A DNA stretch of 64,000 bases, taken from positions 682,001-746,000 of the forward strand of contig NZ_JAFKOJ010000001.1 of assembly GCF_017303275.1 (NCBI RefSeq). The letters are read 5' to 3'. The notes below the pieces were generated by a model. The model made no database searches and had not been told where the DNA came from. It saw only the letters and a program-made list of their open reading frames with translations. A program made the position numbers and the translations under genes. The DNA comes from Bacillus sp. NTK034. GTDB taxonomy: Bacteria; Bacillota; Bacilli; Bacillales; Cytobacillaceae. Positions 9,022 through 17,518 of this stretch are shown piece by piece (position 1 is the first letter of the stretch; each line of letters starts with the position of its first letter).

Positions 9022-9588
9022 ATGGTGGGGAAGGCTATGGCAAAAAAGAAAAATGAATTGTGGGAATGGACAAAAGCTCTTGTAATTGCAGTCCTGTTAG
9101 CGGCAGTCATCAGATATTTTTTATTTGCGCCGATTGTGGTTGACGGCTTATCCATGATGCCAACATTGCATGATCAGGATCGAATGATTGTTAATAAGTT
9201 CAGCTATAAGATTGGAGAGCCGGAGCGCTTCGACATCATTGTATTCCATGCACCGGAAAACAAAGATTACATCAAAAGAGTAATAGGTCTTCCAGGAGAT
9301 AAGATTGAATATAAAGATGATACTCTTTATGTAAATGGAAAAGCTTATGAAGAGCCATACCTGGATGAATATAAGAAGCAGGTAATTGACGGTCCGCTGA
9401 CGGAGCCGTTTACTTTAAAAGAAAAGATAGGACAGGAAACAGTGCCAGAAGGCCACTTGTTTGTAATGGGTGACAACCGCCGCTTCAGCAAGGACAGCCG
9501 TCACATTGGCCCTGTTGCTATGGAAGAAGTCCTTGGCGATGCCGGAGTAATATATTGGCCTATAGAGGACATTCGAATCGTTGATTGA
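9022..9588 (+). CDS. lepB: Type I signal peptidase
   Basis: Removes signal peptides from exported proteins at the outer face of the membrane. The protein has 188 residues: one N-terminal helix (residues 19-37), catalytic Ser44 in GLSMMPT, general-base Lys85 in YIKRVIGLPGD, and the MGDNRRFSKDSR box. The start could instead be the ATG at 9037, since GGGGAAGG lies between the two candidates. It stands alone between two terminated units. B. subtilis lacks a sip gene at this position, while several other bacilli have one. Confidence 0.95.
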   Translation: MVGKAMAKKKNELWEWTKALVIAVLLAAVIRYFLFAPIVVDGLSMMPTLHDQDRMIVNKFSYKIGEPERFDIIVFHAPENKDYIKRVIGLPGDKIEYKDDTLYVNGKAYEEPYLDEYKKQVIDGPLTEPFTLKEKIGQETVPEGHLFVMGDNRRFSKDSRHIGPVAMEEVLGDAGVIYWPIEDIRIVD

Positions 9589-9630
9589 TTCTTCCTATTG
9601 TAAATACATATTGGATGGAGGTGGCCAGCT

Positions 9631-10503
9631 GTGACGATACAGTGGTTTCCCGGCCATATGGCGAAAGCCCGCAGGCAGGTTACAGAAAAATTAAAACTGG
9701 TCGATATCATCTTTGAGCTCGTTGATGCAAGGATTCCTTATTCATCACGGAATCCGATGATAGATGAAATTATTCAGCACAAACCCCGGCTTGTTTTATT
9801 GAATAAAGCTGACATGGCTGATAAAGAAGCGACAAGAAAGTGGATCAAACATTTTGAAAATAAGGGCATAAAAGCTCTTGCGATAAACTCACAGGCGGGA
9901 CAAGGCATGAAGGAAATAGTCTCCTCGTCTCAGGGAATTCTTCAGGAAAAGTTCGATCGAATGAAAGCGAAGGGTGTTAAGCCAAGAGCAATCCGGGCAA
10001 TGATTGTAGGTATTCCAAACGCAGGAAAGTCCACCCTTATCAATCGCCTGGCCAAAAAGAATATAGCCAGGACAGGAAATACTCCCGGCGTTACGAAAGC
10101 CCAGCAATGGATTAAGGTAGGGAAAGAGCTGGAGCTTCTCGATACCCCTGGAATCCTATGGCCTAAATTTGAAGATCAGGAAGTAGGTCTTAAGCTTGCT
10201 CTGACTGGAGCAATAAAAGATACTATATTAAATCTTCAGGATGTTGCAGTATATGCCCTCCGTTTTCTCGGCGACAAATATCCAGATCGCCTGAATGAGC
10301 GATATCAGCTTGATGAAATCCCGGAAGATATTGTTGAAGTATTTGATAAAATTGGCAGGCTGCGCGGCTGTCTGATGGGCGGCGCAGAAATTGATTATGA
10401 TAAGGTAACAGAGCTCGTAATCAGAGAATTCCGTGCTGAAAAATTGGGGCCAATCACTTTGGAACTGCCTGAAGAAATGGTTGTTCGGGGTGAAGCTGAA
10501 TAA
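9631..10503 (+). CDS. rbgA: Ribosome biogenesis GTPase RbgA (YlqF)
   Basis: RbgA is needed for late 50S assembly (uL16, bL27, bL36 incorporation). The 290-residue protein is a circularly permuted GTPase: the G4 motif NKAD (58-61) comes before the P-loop GIPNAGKST (127-135) and G3 DTPG (171-174), with a helical C-terminal RNA-binding domain. It starts with GTG at 9631 after GGAGGTGG. The N-terminus [15 protein letters not shown] is typical of the family. Confidence 0.97.
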   Translation: MTIQWFPGHMAKARRQVTEKLKLVDIIFELVDARIPYSSRNPMIDEIIQHKPRLVLLNKADMADKEATRKWIKHFENKGIKALAINSQAGQGMKEIVSSSQGILQEKFDRMKAKGVKPRAIRAMIVGIPNAGKSTLINRLAKKNIARTGNTPGVTKAQQWIKVGKELELLDTPGILWPKFEDQEVGLKLALTGAIKDTILNLQDVAVYALRFLGDKYPDRLNERYQLDEIPEDIVEVFDKIGRLRGCLMGGAEIDYDKVTELVIREFRAEKLGPITLELPEEMVVRGEAE

Positions 10504-10512
10504 TTTAGATGA

Positions 10513-10547
10513 AGACCTTCTGTCCACAGGAGGCCTTTATTTTTTTG
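10513..10547 (+). terminator. Rho-independent terminator after rbgA
   Basis: A stem AGACCTTCTGT / ACAGGAGGCCT (10513-10523, 10526-10536), 10 of 11 positions paired including one G-U, with a CC loop and a TTTA plus seven-T tail. Confidence 0.8.
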
Positions 10548-10589
10548 AAAAAATGCCGATACATACCATAGATTGAAAAGGAGAAGGCC

Positions 10590-11369
10590 ATGGAAAAGTT
10601 AACTATCCGCCAAATAGAAGAAAAGATCAAAACAATTAAATTAGAGGATGACCCCTTCCTTCACTCTATAAAACACGATGACAGAAAAGGCGTACAGCAG
10701 CTTTTAGCAAAATGGAATTCCCGAAAGCTGCAGCAAAAGAAGATATTTGAAAAGCATAAAGAAATGACCCGGTATGAAGTTCGGTACAGGAGCCAGGGTT
10801 TTCAGTTTATTGCCGGAATTGATGAAGTAGGCAGGGGGCCTCTTGCAGGGCCAGTGGTAGCTGCAGCAGTTATTTTGCCTGAAGACTTCTGCCTGCCGGG
10901 TTTAGATGATTCAAAAAAAGTGCCTGAGAGGAGAAGAGAAGAATTTTTTGAGACAATTAAGGCTAAGGCTGAAGCAGTCAGCATTGGAATCATTGAGCCT
11001 GAAGAAATTGACCGCATCAATATATTTGAAGCGACTAAAAAAGCAATGTTATCAGCAATTGAAGGGCTGAACCCAAAACCAGACTTCCTGCTGGTAGATG
11101 CCGTAAAACTTTTAACGCCTTACCCAATGGAAGCAATCATTAAGGGAGATGGCAAAAGCATATCGATTGCAGCGGCCTCTATCATAGCTAAAGTCACGCG
11201 AGACAGAATGATGGCTGAAATAGGTGCAGAGTTTCCCCAGTATGGATTCGAGAAAAATATGGGCTATGGGACGAAAGAGCATCTTGAAGCCATAAAAAAT
11301 CATGGAATTTCTTCTTATCATCGAAAGAGCTTTGCGCCAATAAAAGATCTTATTAGTGAAATAGAATAG
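10590..11369 (+). CDS. rnhB: Ribonuclease HII
   Basis: Cleaves RNA in RNA-DNA hybrids and at single ribonucleotides in DNA. The 259-residue protein has an N-terminal helical extension (about residues 1-70) typical of Bacillus RNase HII, then the catalytic core with Asp78-Glu79 in GIDEVGRGPLAGP and Asp170 in LLVDAVKL. The motif SIIAKVTRDRMM and the C-terminal YGTKEHLEAI are also present. It is followed after 11 bases by the ylqG homologue. Confidence 0.97.
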   Translation: MEKLTIRQIEEKIKTIKLEDDPFLHSIKHDDRKGVQQLLAKWNSRKLQQKKIFEKHKEMTRYEVRYRSQGFQFIAGIDEVGRGPLAGPVVAAAVILPEDFCLPGLDDSKKVPERRREEFFETIKAKAEAVSIGIIEPEEIDRINIFEATKKAMLSAIEGLNPKPDFLLVDAVKLLTPYPMEAIIKGDGKSISIAAASIIAKVTRDRMMAEIGAEFPQYGFEKNMGYGTKEHLEAIKNHGISSYHRKSFAPIKDLISEIE

Positions 11370-11380
11370 AAGGTGAAGGC

Positions 11381-13240
11381 ATGAAGCCGTCTGATATTAT
11401 CCAAAGAATAATAAGGAATGACCAGAACAATGCAGTAAAAACAGCTGCATTTAGGCCTGGGCAAATTGTCAGCGGAAGAATAGTTAAGCTATTTCCAAAC
11501 CAGAGGGCAGAGGTGCACATCGGGTCTCATAAGGTGATTGCGCAGCTTGAAACCCCTTTGTCAGCCAACAGCAGATATTGGTTTAAAGTTGAGCCAGATG
11601 AAGGAATGCTGCGCTTAAAGGTAATGGAATCAGCAAACAGACCAGGTACGTCAGCTCCGGCTGAAAGCCTTCTAAGCCAGCTTGGAATGCAGTTATCCAG
11701 AGAAAATAAAATGCTAATTCAATTTTTTCTTAAAGAACAGCTTCCAATAACAGCTGAAACTTTAAAAATGGCATCTGAATGGATCAAGGAAAGCCAATCT
11801 GCTGAAGATGGCCTGAGGACAGTAAAAGAGCTGATTGTAAGGCAGCTTCCTTTATCAAAGAATATTTTTTTAGCGCTATCCTCAGTCTTGCATGGTGATA
11901 CTCTTTCTTCGCTTATGGGAGAATTACAGGAAGAGTTAAGAGATGCTGATTTATCACCCAAAGGGCAGCGATTATATTCTCTCCTTGGGGATCTGATAAC
12001 GACTTCAAGAGAAAAACTGGGCCAGCAGGCGATATTCCGATTGTTTTCTGAGTGGCTGGATACAAAAAACCAGGCAAGTTCACACACTGCTTTCCAGCTC
12101 CTGAAAGTATTGGGGCTGATGCCGGGTGAAGCAGATGAGGATGCGGCTCTAAAGCAGCTTACGGAAGGAAGTCTCCAAAATAAACCGATTAGTCATGTCC
12201 TGACAGAACTTCTGAAAGCAAACGAATCAGAAAACAGGCAGGAATTTATATTGAACTTTGCCAAGCTCAATGGGATTATTTCACAAAGATCGGAAAGCAT
12301 TGGACAAGCTCAAACATTAGAAACCTTATTCAATGATATTCGAAATGGAAAGATTTCTTTTCCTGCAGAAAAGAATCTGCTTAACGCCCTTTTCAAATCA
12401 GCTCTTTCTCACACATTAAACGCTGATTTGGGCCAATTATTGTCAGGTGAACCTGAGTTTAAGCAGGCTGCTGTTCAGGCGGGGATATTACTGGCCGGTG
12501 AGAAACCTTCGACAGCAGCGGCTCTCACTCTGCTGGAAAAGACAATGCTGGATGAACTGAAAAATATCATGCGAACAGAGTTGAATTTCACATATGACCA
12601 GGGGAATATTCAAAGTGAATTGAAGAGAATAATCAGAACATTGGGGCTTTCTCATGAACATGACGTTCTAAATTTAATAAAACATCACGATGAGGAAGCC
12701 GCCGAAAAGCTGGACACCCTTAAACCGCTCCTAATGGGCCTCTTAAATGAAGAAACATCACATTCAGCTAAAGATGCAGCCGAACGGTTACTGCATAAAT
12801 TAACCGGCTTTCAGGCTCTCTCACAGGAATCTGGCCCCTTGCAGCACTATATCTTTCAGCTGCCGGTTTCCTTATGGGGGAAGATCACCGATTTGACAAT
12901 GCAATGGAGCGGCAGGAAAACGGAAAAGGGAAAAATTGATCCCAGCCATTGCCGGGTAATATTTTATTTGAATTTGGAACATCTAAATGAAACGATTGTC
13001 GATCTTCAAGTCCAAAATAGAATCATAAATATTTCAGTTATTAATGAGAACAAAGAAATAAAGGACTTAACAGCTCCATTTGCCGCTGACTTAAAAGAAA
13101 ATCTTTTGAAAATAAATTATAAGCTGTCCTCAGTTTCCTTCCAAAAGCCGGAGTCTGCGGGAGATACACTTTTGGCAAGGGAAACAATGACATCGATTGT
13201 GCAATCAAATCAATTCAGCGGAGTAGATATAAGGATATGA
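11381..13240 (+). CDS. ylqG: YlqG-like protein with FliK-type C-terminal domain
   Basis: A 619-residue, mostly helical protein without a signal peptide or membrane helix, in the position of B. subtilis ylqG. The first 500 residues are Leu/Glu/Lys-rich and do not match any domain I recognise. Residues 524-588 (from CRVIFYLNLEHLNET) resemble the hook-length-control domain of FliK. The FliK in this same window has FIKLNPDHLGALRIEI in the equivalent place. It overlaps ylqH by four bases in ATGA, so the two proteins are probably made in fixed ratio. Role unknown; a link to type III export specificity is inferred from its partner. Confidence 0.75.
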   Translation: MKPSDIIQRIIRNDQNNAVKTAAFRPGQIVSGRIVKLFPNQRAEVHIGSHKVIAQLETPLSANSRYWFKVEPDEGMLRLKVMESANRPGTSAPAESLLSQLGMQLSRENKMLIQFFLKEQLPITAETLKMASEWIKESQSAEDGLRTVKELIVRQLPLSKNIFLALSSVLHGDTLSSLMGELQEELRDADLSPKGQRLYSLLGDLITTSREKLGQQAIFRLFSEWLDTKNQASSHTAFQLLKVLGLMPGEADEDAALKQLTEGSLQNKPISHVLTELLKANESENRQEFILNFAKLNGIISQRSESIGQAQTLETLFNDIRNGKISFPAEKNLLNALFKSALSHTLNADLGQLLSGEPEFKQAAVQAGILLAGEKPSTAAALTLLEKTMLDELKNIMRTELNFTYDQGNIQSELKRIIRTLGLSHEHDVLNLIKHHDEEAAEKLDTLKPLLMGLLNEETSHSAKDAAERLLHKLTGFQALSQESGPLQHYIFQLPVSLWGKITDLTMQWSGRKTEKGKIDPSHCRVIFYLNLEHLNETIVDLQVQNRIINISVINENKEIKDLTAPFAADLKENLLKINYKLSSVSFQKPESAGDTLLARETMTSIVQSNQFSGVDIRI

Positions 13241-13533
13241 AAAAAGATCATGATAGACAAAGGAAAGAAGCGATAGCATTAACCTATGATCCTGTGAAGC
13301 AGGTTGCTCCAAAAATATCTGCAAAAGGAAAGGGACTGGTTGCTGAGAATATCCTTGCAAAAGCTAAGGAACATGATATTCCGGTTCAGGAAGATCCGGC
13401 CCTTGTGGAGCTTCTGGGCAAGCTTAATATCAATGAGGGAATACCAGAAGAACTTTATCAGGCTGTTGCTGAGGTGTTTGCTTTCATCTACAGGGCTGAT
13501 CAGGAAGCTGGGAATAAGGAAATTAAAAAATAA
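13237..13533 (+). CDS. ylqH: YlqH, stand-alone FlhB/EscU cytoplasmic-domain homologue
   Basis: A 98-residue protein that aligns along nearly its whole length with the C-terminal cytoplasmic domain of FlhB (here also encoded at 42032-43117). Shared features include AIALTYD versus AIALSYD, AKEHDI versus AKEHDV, and IPEELYQAVAEVFAFIYR versus IPEEFFKAVAEILAYVYR. The NPTH autocleavage motif is absent; the corresponding residues are RQRK. No membrane segment is present. It probably mimics or binds the export gate substrate-switch domain, but function is unproven. It is translationally coupled to ylqG. Confidence 0.88.
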   Translation: MKKDHDRQRKEAIALTYDPVKQVAPKISAKGKGLVAENILAKAKEHDIPVQEDPALVELLGKLNINEGIPEELYQAVAEVFAFIYRADQEAGNKEIKK

Positions 13534-13620
13534 TCTATTCTGGTAAACCAATATGGTTCTTTCTCATCAAATCATTTCGAAGGGGAGAGAGCGGGATTTT
13601 ACTTGAGTCTAATAGAAAAG

Positions 13621-13645
13621 AAAACTGTCGAAAAGGCGGTTTTTC
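13621..13645 (+). terminator. Rho-independent terminator after ylqGH
   Basis: A nine-base stem AAAACTGTC (13621-13629) / GGCGGTTTT (13635-13643) with G-U pairs, a GAAAA loop, and a short T-rich tail. It is weaker than others in the window. Confidence 0.6.
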
Positions 13646-13763
13646 TTTATTTTAAAAAAATGTTTTTATAATAAATAATGTTCAAAACAGGTATTATGAC
13701 TGGGTTTCTGCACTTTTTAATATTTTTAATTTTTAAAGAAATATAATATTTTAGAGTAAATGG

Positions 13764-13792
13764 TAGACAAGGGGTTTTTCATTTAATAAAAT
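13764..13792 (+). promoter_or_regulatory. Predicted sigma-A promoter for sucCD
   Basis: TAGACA at 13764-13769, a 17-base spacer and TAAAAT at 13787-13792. The start would fall near 13799, giving a 40-base leader to sucC. Confidence 0.65.
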
Positions 13793-13805
13793 GAAAGCGC
13801 AGTCT
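13791..13805 (+). promoter_or_regulatory. Predicted cre site (CcpA operator) at the sucC start
   Basis: The 15-base sequence ATGAAAGCGCAGTCT fits the degenerate consensus WTGNAANCGNWNNCW at every defined position. It overlaps the end of the -10 and the expected start site, where CcpA binding would block transcription. Glucose repression of succinyl-CoA synthetase is the inferred outcome. Confidence 0.55.
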
Positions 13806-13838
13806 ATTTTTTTGAAGAGTTAGATAGGAGGATGGGAA

Positions 13839-14999
13839 ATGAATATACATGAGTATCAAGGTAAAGAAGTCCTCAGACAATACGGGGTATCAGTTCCGAA
13901 CGGAAAAGTGGCATTTACAGTAGAAGAAGCTGTTGAAGCTGCTAAAGAACTTGGCACTGAGGTATGTGTGGTTAAGGCACAAATCCACGCCGGAGGACGC
14001 GGTAAAGCTGGCGGTGTAAAAGTTGCCAAAAATCTTGATGAAGTTCGTACATATGCAGGTGAAATCCTGGGGAAAACACTTGTTACACATCAAACAGGCC
14101 CGGAAGGCAAGGAAGTAAAGCGTTTACTGATTGAAGAGGGCTGTGACATTAAGAAGGAATACTATGTTGGTCTAGTATTGGACCGCGCAACATCACGCGT
14201 AGTTTTAATGGCTTCTGAAGAGGGCGGCACAGAAATCGAAGAAGTGGCAGAACAGACGCCTGAAAAAATCTTCAAGGAAGAAATCGATCCTGTACTTGGA
14301 TTAACAGCATTCCAGGCGCGCAGAATCGCTTTTAATATCAATATCCCGTCAAAACTTGTCGGACAAGCAGTTAAATTCATGATGGGCTTATATAGAGCTT
14401 ATATTGAAAAAGATTGCTCCATCGCTGAAATCAATCCATTAGTAGTAACTGGTGACGGCAAGGTAATGGCTCTGGATGCAAAGCTGAACTTTGATTCAAA
14501 TGCTCTTTACCGTCAAAAAGATATCATGGCTCTTCGCGACCTTGAAGAAGAGGATGCAAAGGAAATCGAAGCATCAAAATACGACTTAAGCTATATTTCT
14601 CTAGATGGCAACATCGGCTGCATGGTTAACGGTGCGGGATTGGCGATGGCTACTATGGATATCGTTAAGCACTATGGGGGAGACCCGGCCAACTTCCTTG
14701 ATGTTGGGGGCGGAGCTACAGCTGAGAAGGTTACTGAAGCTTTCAAAATCATCCTTTCTGATAAAAATGTAAAAGGTATTTTTGTTAATATCTTTGGCGG
14801 AATTATGAAGTGCGACGTCATCGCCACTGGTGTAGTGGAAGCAGCGAAGCAAGTAGGCTTGAATGTGCCTTTAGTTGTACGTTTGGAAGGTACGAATGTT
14901 GAATTGGGCAAGAAGATCCTTGCTGAATCCGATATCGATATCATCGCAGCTGAATCAATGGCTGACGGCGCACAGAAAATCGTTTCTTTAGTAGGCTAA
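13839..14999 (+). CDS. sucC: Succinyl-CoA synthetase beta subunit
   Basis: The beta subunit of the TCA-cycle enzyme that converts succinyl-CoA to succinate with nucleotide phosphorylation. The 386-residue protein has an N-terminal ATP-grasp domain ([34 protein letters not shown]) and a C-terminal CoA-ligase domain ([26 protein letters not shown]). The family-typical length and a ribosome site AGGAGG before the ATG support the start. It pairs with sucD, though the two are separated by an unusually long 131-base spacer. Confidence 0.98.
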   Translation: MNIHEYQGKEVLRQYGVSVPNGKVAFTVEEAVEAAKELGTEVCVVKAQIHAGGRGKAGGVKVAKNLDEVRTYAGEILGKTLVTHQTGPEGKEVKRLLIEEGCDIKKEYYVGLVLDRATSRVVLMASEEGGTEIEEVAEQTPEKIFKEEIDPVLGLTAFQARRIAFNINIPSKLVGQAVKFMMGLYRAYIEKDCSIAEINPLVVTGDGKVMALDAKLNFDSNALYRQKDIMALRDLEEEDAKEIEASKYDLSYISLDGNIGCMVNGAGLAMATMDIVKHYGGDPANFLDVGGGATAEKVTEAFKIILSDKNVKGIFVNIFGGIMKCDVIATGVVEAAKQVGLNVPLVVRLEGTNVELGKKILAESDIDIIAAESMADGAQKIVSLVG

Positions 15000-15130
15000 G
15001 AATCAAAATTGAGCGGCCGTTCAGTGCCAATGTAATTTAGCGGATTCCTAATGGCATTTTGCCTGAAAGTTTTATGCTGAAGCCTTTTGAGCGCAGGATG
15101 GCACTCTTTAGACCAGAAAGGAGAATTAAC

Positions 15131-16033
15131 GTGAGCGTATTTATTAATAAAGATACTAAAGTTATAGTTCAAGGGATTACTGGTTCAACAGCCCTTTTCC
15201 ATACAAAGCAAATGCTTGAATACGGAACGCAAATTGTCGGCGGTGTAACTCCGGGTAAAGGCGGTACTGAAGTAGAAGGGGTTCCTGTCTTCAATACTGT
15301 GGAGGAAGCCGTTAAGGCGACAGGTGCCAATGCCTCCGTTATCTATGTTCCAGCTCCATTTGCTGCAGATGCTATTCTTGAGGCGGTAGATGCAGAATTG
15401 GATCTTGCCATTTGCATCACTGAGCATATTCCTGTATTGGATATGGTTAAAGTTAAGCGTTATATGGAAGGCAAAAAGACTCGCCTTGTAGGTCCTAACT
15501 GCCCTGGTGTTATTACTCCTGATGAGTGTAAGATCGGCATTATGCCTGGATATATCCATACTAAAGGTCATGTAGGGGTTGTTTCCCGTTCTGGAACATT
15601 GACTTATGAAGCGGTACACCAGCTTTCACAGGCTGGAATCGGCCAGTCTACTGCTGTTGGAATCGGCGGAGACCCGGTAAACGGAACTAACTTCATCGAT
15701 GTATTAAAAGCATTTAATGAAGATCCAGAAACGTATGCTGTAATCATGATTGGTGAAATCGGCGGAACAGCTGAAGAAGAAGCTGCAGAGTGGGTTAAAG
15801 CAAACATGACTAAGCCTGTTGTAGGCTTTATCGGCGGACGCACTGCACCTCCAGGAAAGCGTATGGGCCATGCCGGCGCCATTATTTCAGGAGGCAAAGG
15901 AACAGCTGATGAAAAAATCCGTGTAATGAATGAATGCGGTATTCAGGTAGCAGATACTCCATCCGTAATGGGTGAAACCCTGATAAAGGTTTTAAAAGAA
16001 AAAGGCCTTTATGATCAGTGTAAAACTCATTAA
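15131..16033 (+). CDS. sucD: Succinyl-CoA synthetase alpha subunit
   Basis: Binds CoA and carries the phosphohistidine of the reaction. The 300-residue protein has the N-terminal CoA-binding Rossmann domain ([19 protein letters not shown]), [10 protein letters not shown], and catalytic His247 in [14 protein letters not shown]. It starts at GTG 15131 after AAAGGAG; the open frame extends 24 codons further upstream but without a ribosome site and beyond the conserved N-terminus. It works with SucC. Confidence 0.98.
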   Translation: MSVFINKDTKVIVQGITGSTALFHTKQMLEYGTQIVGGVTPGKGGTEVEGVPVFNTVEEAVKATGANASVIYVPAPFAADAILEAVDAELDLAICITEHIPVLDMVKVKRYMEGKKTRLVGPNCPGVITPDECKIGIMPGYIHTKGHVGVVSRSGTLTYEAVHQLSQAGIGQSTAVGIGGDPVNGTNFIDVLKAFNEDPETYAVIMIGEIGGTAEEEAAEWVKANMTKPVVGFIGGRTAPPGKRMGHAGAIISGGKGTADEKIRVMNECGIQVADTPSVMGETLIKVLKEKGLYDQCKTH

Positions 16034-16055
16034 TCTTAATTAATTGACTTAAGAG

Positions 16056-16082
16056 TAGTCCCTCTTTTTGAGGGGCTATTTC
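16056..16082 (+). terminator. Weak hairpin terminator after sucD
   Basis: A nine-base stem TAGTCCCTC / GAGGGGCTA (16056-16064, 16070-16078) with a TTTTT loop; the following T-run is short (TTTCTG), so termination may be incomplete. Confidence 0.5.
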
Positions 16083-16146
16083 TGCATTGTGAAAAACGGC
16101 TATCCCCGCCCATACCCCGCTTTTTAAAAAATTCAGGAGGCTCCCC

Positions 16147-17022
16147 ATGAATGAATTTAATATGAGGCTCATCCATCTCCATCATTGCAGAGGAATGAGC
16201 TGGAAGATGATTTATTACATTCTGAAGAAAGATCCCCAATTGAAATTTATGTATAATGATGCAATGCGCCGAATGATGCCCCAGATTTTCACCACTCTAG
16301 ATTCACTTTCCAATGCACTCCAAGACCTTCATTCCGATCGAATCCAGAAACAAATCCGCCAATACTCAACAAATGGCATTAGAACCATAACTATTTTTGA
16401 TGAAGAATATCCAAGGCTATTAAAAGAAACGTACCAGCCGCCATGGGTTATTTATGCGAAAGGTGATATCGGTCTTCTGAATAGAGGAACTAACCTCGCC
16501 GTTGTCGGATCCAGACAGGCAACAGAGTATGGAGAAAAAGCCATTCAATACATGGTTCCCAAGCTTATTGAAAAAGGGATTATTATTGTAAGCGGACTGG
16601 CGGCTGGCATTGATGCCATTGCGCATAAGGAAGCAATCAAAAATAAAGGAAAAACAATTGGTGTCATAGCTGGCGGACTGTTCCATATTTATCCCCAGGC
16701 TAATCAAAAGCTGGCATATGAAATGATGAAAAATCAGCTGGTTATTTCTGAATATCCGCCAGACACTAGACCCTCAAGATGGCATTTTCCAATGAGAAAC
16801 CGAATCATCAGCGGCATTAGCAGAGGCACACTGATAATCCAGGCAAAAAGCAAAAGCGGCTCCCTTATCACAGCTAATTATGCAGTTCAGGAAGGGAGAG
16901 ATGTCTTTGCAATTCCCGGAAATATATTTAGCCCGTTTTCAGGGGGCACTAATGAATTAATTCAGCAAGGCGCCAAACTGGTAAAATCAGCTGAAGATAT
17001 TTTAGAAGAGTTCCTTTACTGA
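16147..17022 (+). CDS. dprA: DNA-processing protein DprA (Smf)
   Basis: Binds incoming single-stranded DNA and loads RecA during natural transformation. The 291-residue protein has an N-terminal helical region (1-100) and a Rossmann-like DprA core with VVGSRQATEYGEKA, SGLAAGIDAIAHKEA, GVIAGGLFHIYP, MRNRIISGIS and VFAIPGNIFSPFSGGTNELI. It lacks the C-terminal winged helix found in some homologues, as does the B. subtilis protein. AGGAGG sits before the ATG. Its presence does not by itself show that the strain is competent. Confidence 0.96.
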   Translation: MNEFNMRLIHLHHCRGMSWKMIYYILKKDPQLKFMYNDAMRRMMPQIFTTLDSLSNALQDLHSDRIQKQIRQYSTNGIRTITIFDEEYPRLLKETYQPPWVIYAKGDIGLLNRGTNLAVVGSRQATEYGEKAIQYMVPKLIEKGIIIVSGLAAGIDAIAHKEAIKNKGKTIGVIAGGLFHIYPQANQKLAYEMMKNQLVISEYPPDTRPSRWHFPMRNRIISGISRGTLIIQAKSKSGSLITANYAVQEGRDVFAIPGNIFSPFSGGTNELIQQGAKLVKSAEDILEEFLY

Positions 17023-17208
17023 TCAGTCAATGAAATAGGGGCCTTGATATTAATTAAGTGCTCCTTTTCTTATATCAGCCATAATAATTGTGTTAATTTA
17101 AAGGATTTTTTATAAAAAGGTTGAAATTCTATTAAAACTGTTATACATTTTGCAACAGGTATTATGGAAAGAAAAAGACTGCTTCTTTATACATTTTAGA
17201 ATTTTTTC

Positions 17209-17223
17209 TTGGAAACGGTTGCG
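17209..17223 (+). promoter_or_regulatory. Near-consensus cre-like box upstream of topA
   Basis: TTGGAAACGGTTGCGG-type sequence matching 14 of 15 positions of WTGNAANCGNWNNCW. It lies upstream of the TTGACA candidate, a position more often linked to CcpA activation. Single hits of this degenerate motif are common, so confidence is low. Confidence 0.3.
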
Positions 17224-17241
17224 GAAATATTCCTCTTAAGT

Positions 17242-17268
17242 TTGACAAACTTGAATAGAATGTAGAAT
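17242..17268 (+). promoter_or_regulatory. Predicted promoter of a leader or small RNA before topA
   Basis: Perfect TTGACA at 17242-17247 and TAGAAT at 17263-17268, with a short 15-base spacer. The strong -35 makes it credible, the spacer makes it uncertain. Confidence 0.4.
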
Positions 17269-17274
17269 AATAAT

Positions 17275-17411
17275 GAATATTTCAATACGCAGGCAGTAAA
17301 GCTGATGATAACAGCAAGCTGATGAAGAATAATTCTAATTAATTCAAGTATGCTAAAAAGACACTTAAACCGCTCCTCAGGATATAAATATCCAACCTGA
17401 GGCTGTTTTAT
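17275..17411 (+). ncRNA. Candidate leader or small RNA ahead of topA
   Basis: A unit of about 137 bases bounded by a promoter candidate and a terminator-like hairpin: CCTCA (17375-17379) pairs with TGAGG (17398-17402), and inside it GGATAT pairs with ATATCC across an AA. CTGTTTTAT follows. The segment includes two AAGCTGATGA copies (near 17294 and 17311). No family was recognised and no open frame with a ribosome site is seen. Confidence 0.35.
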
Positions 17412-17518
17412 AGGTTATTGATAAATGAAAGCAGGCAAGTATAGCATGGCAACAAATACTGCATTTCAAGATTGATTTTGCCTGAATGTTTAAAAATCCC
17501 TCTCAAGGAGGACTATTG

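Larger units (their letters stand above)
13534..13838. other. Intergenic region between ylqH and sucC
   Basis: 305 AT-rich bases without a credible gene. It holds a terminator for ylqGH (13621-13645), then about 120 bases of very AT-rich sequence that could be an upstream element, the predicted sucC promoter and an overlapping cre-like box. Nothing else is apparent. Confidence 0.7.
17023..17518. other. Long intergenic region between dprA and topA
   Basis: 496 bases with no supported gene. In order it holds a near-cre sequence (17209-17223), a TTGACA/TAGAAT promoter candidate (17242-17268), a transcribed segment containing two AAGCTGATGA copies, a bulged hairpin with a T-rich tail (17375-17411), and a second weak promoter TTGATA-16-TATAGC (17418-17445) that could serve topA. 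Confidence 0.6.
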
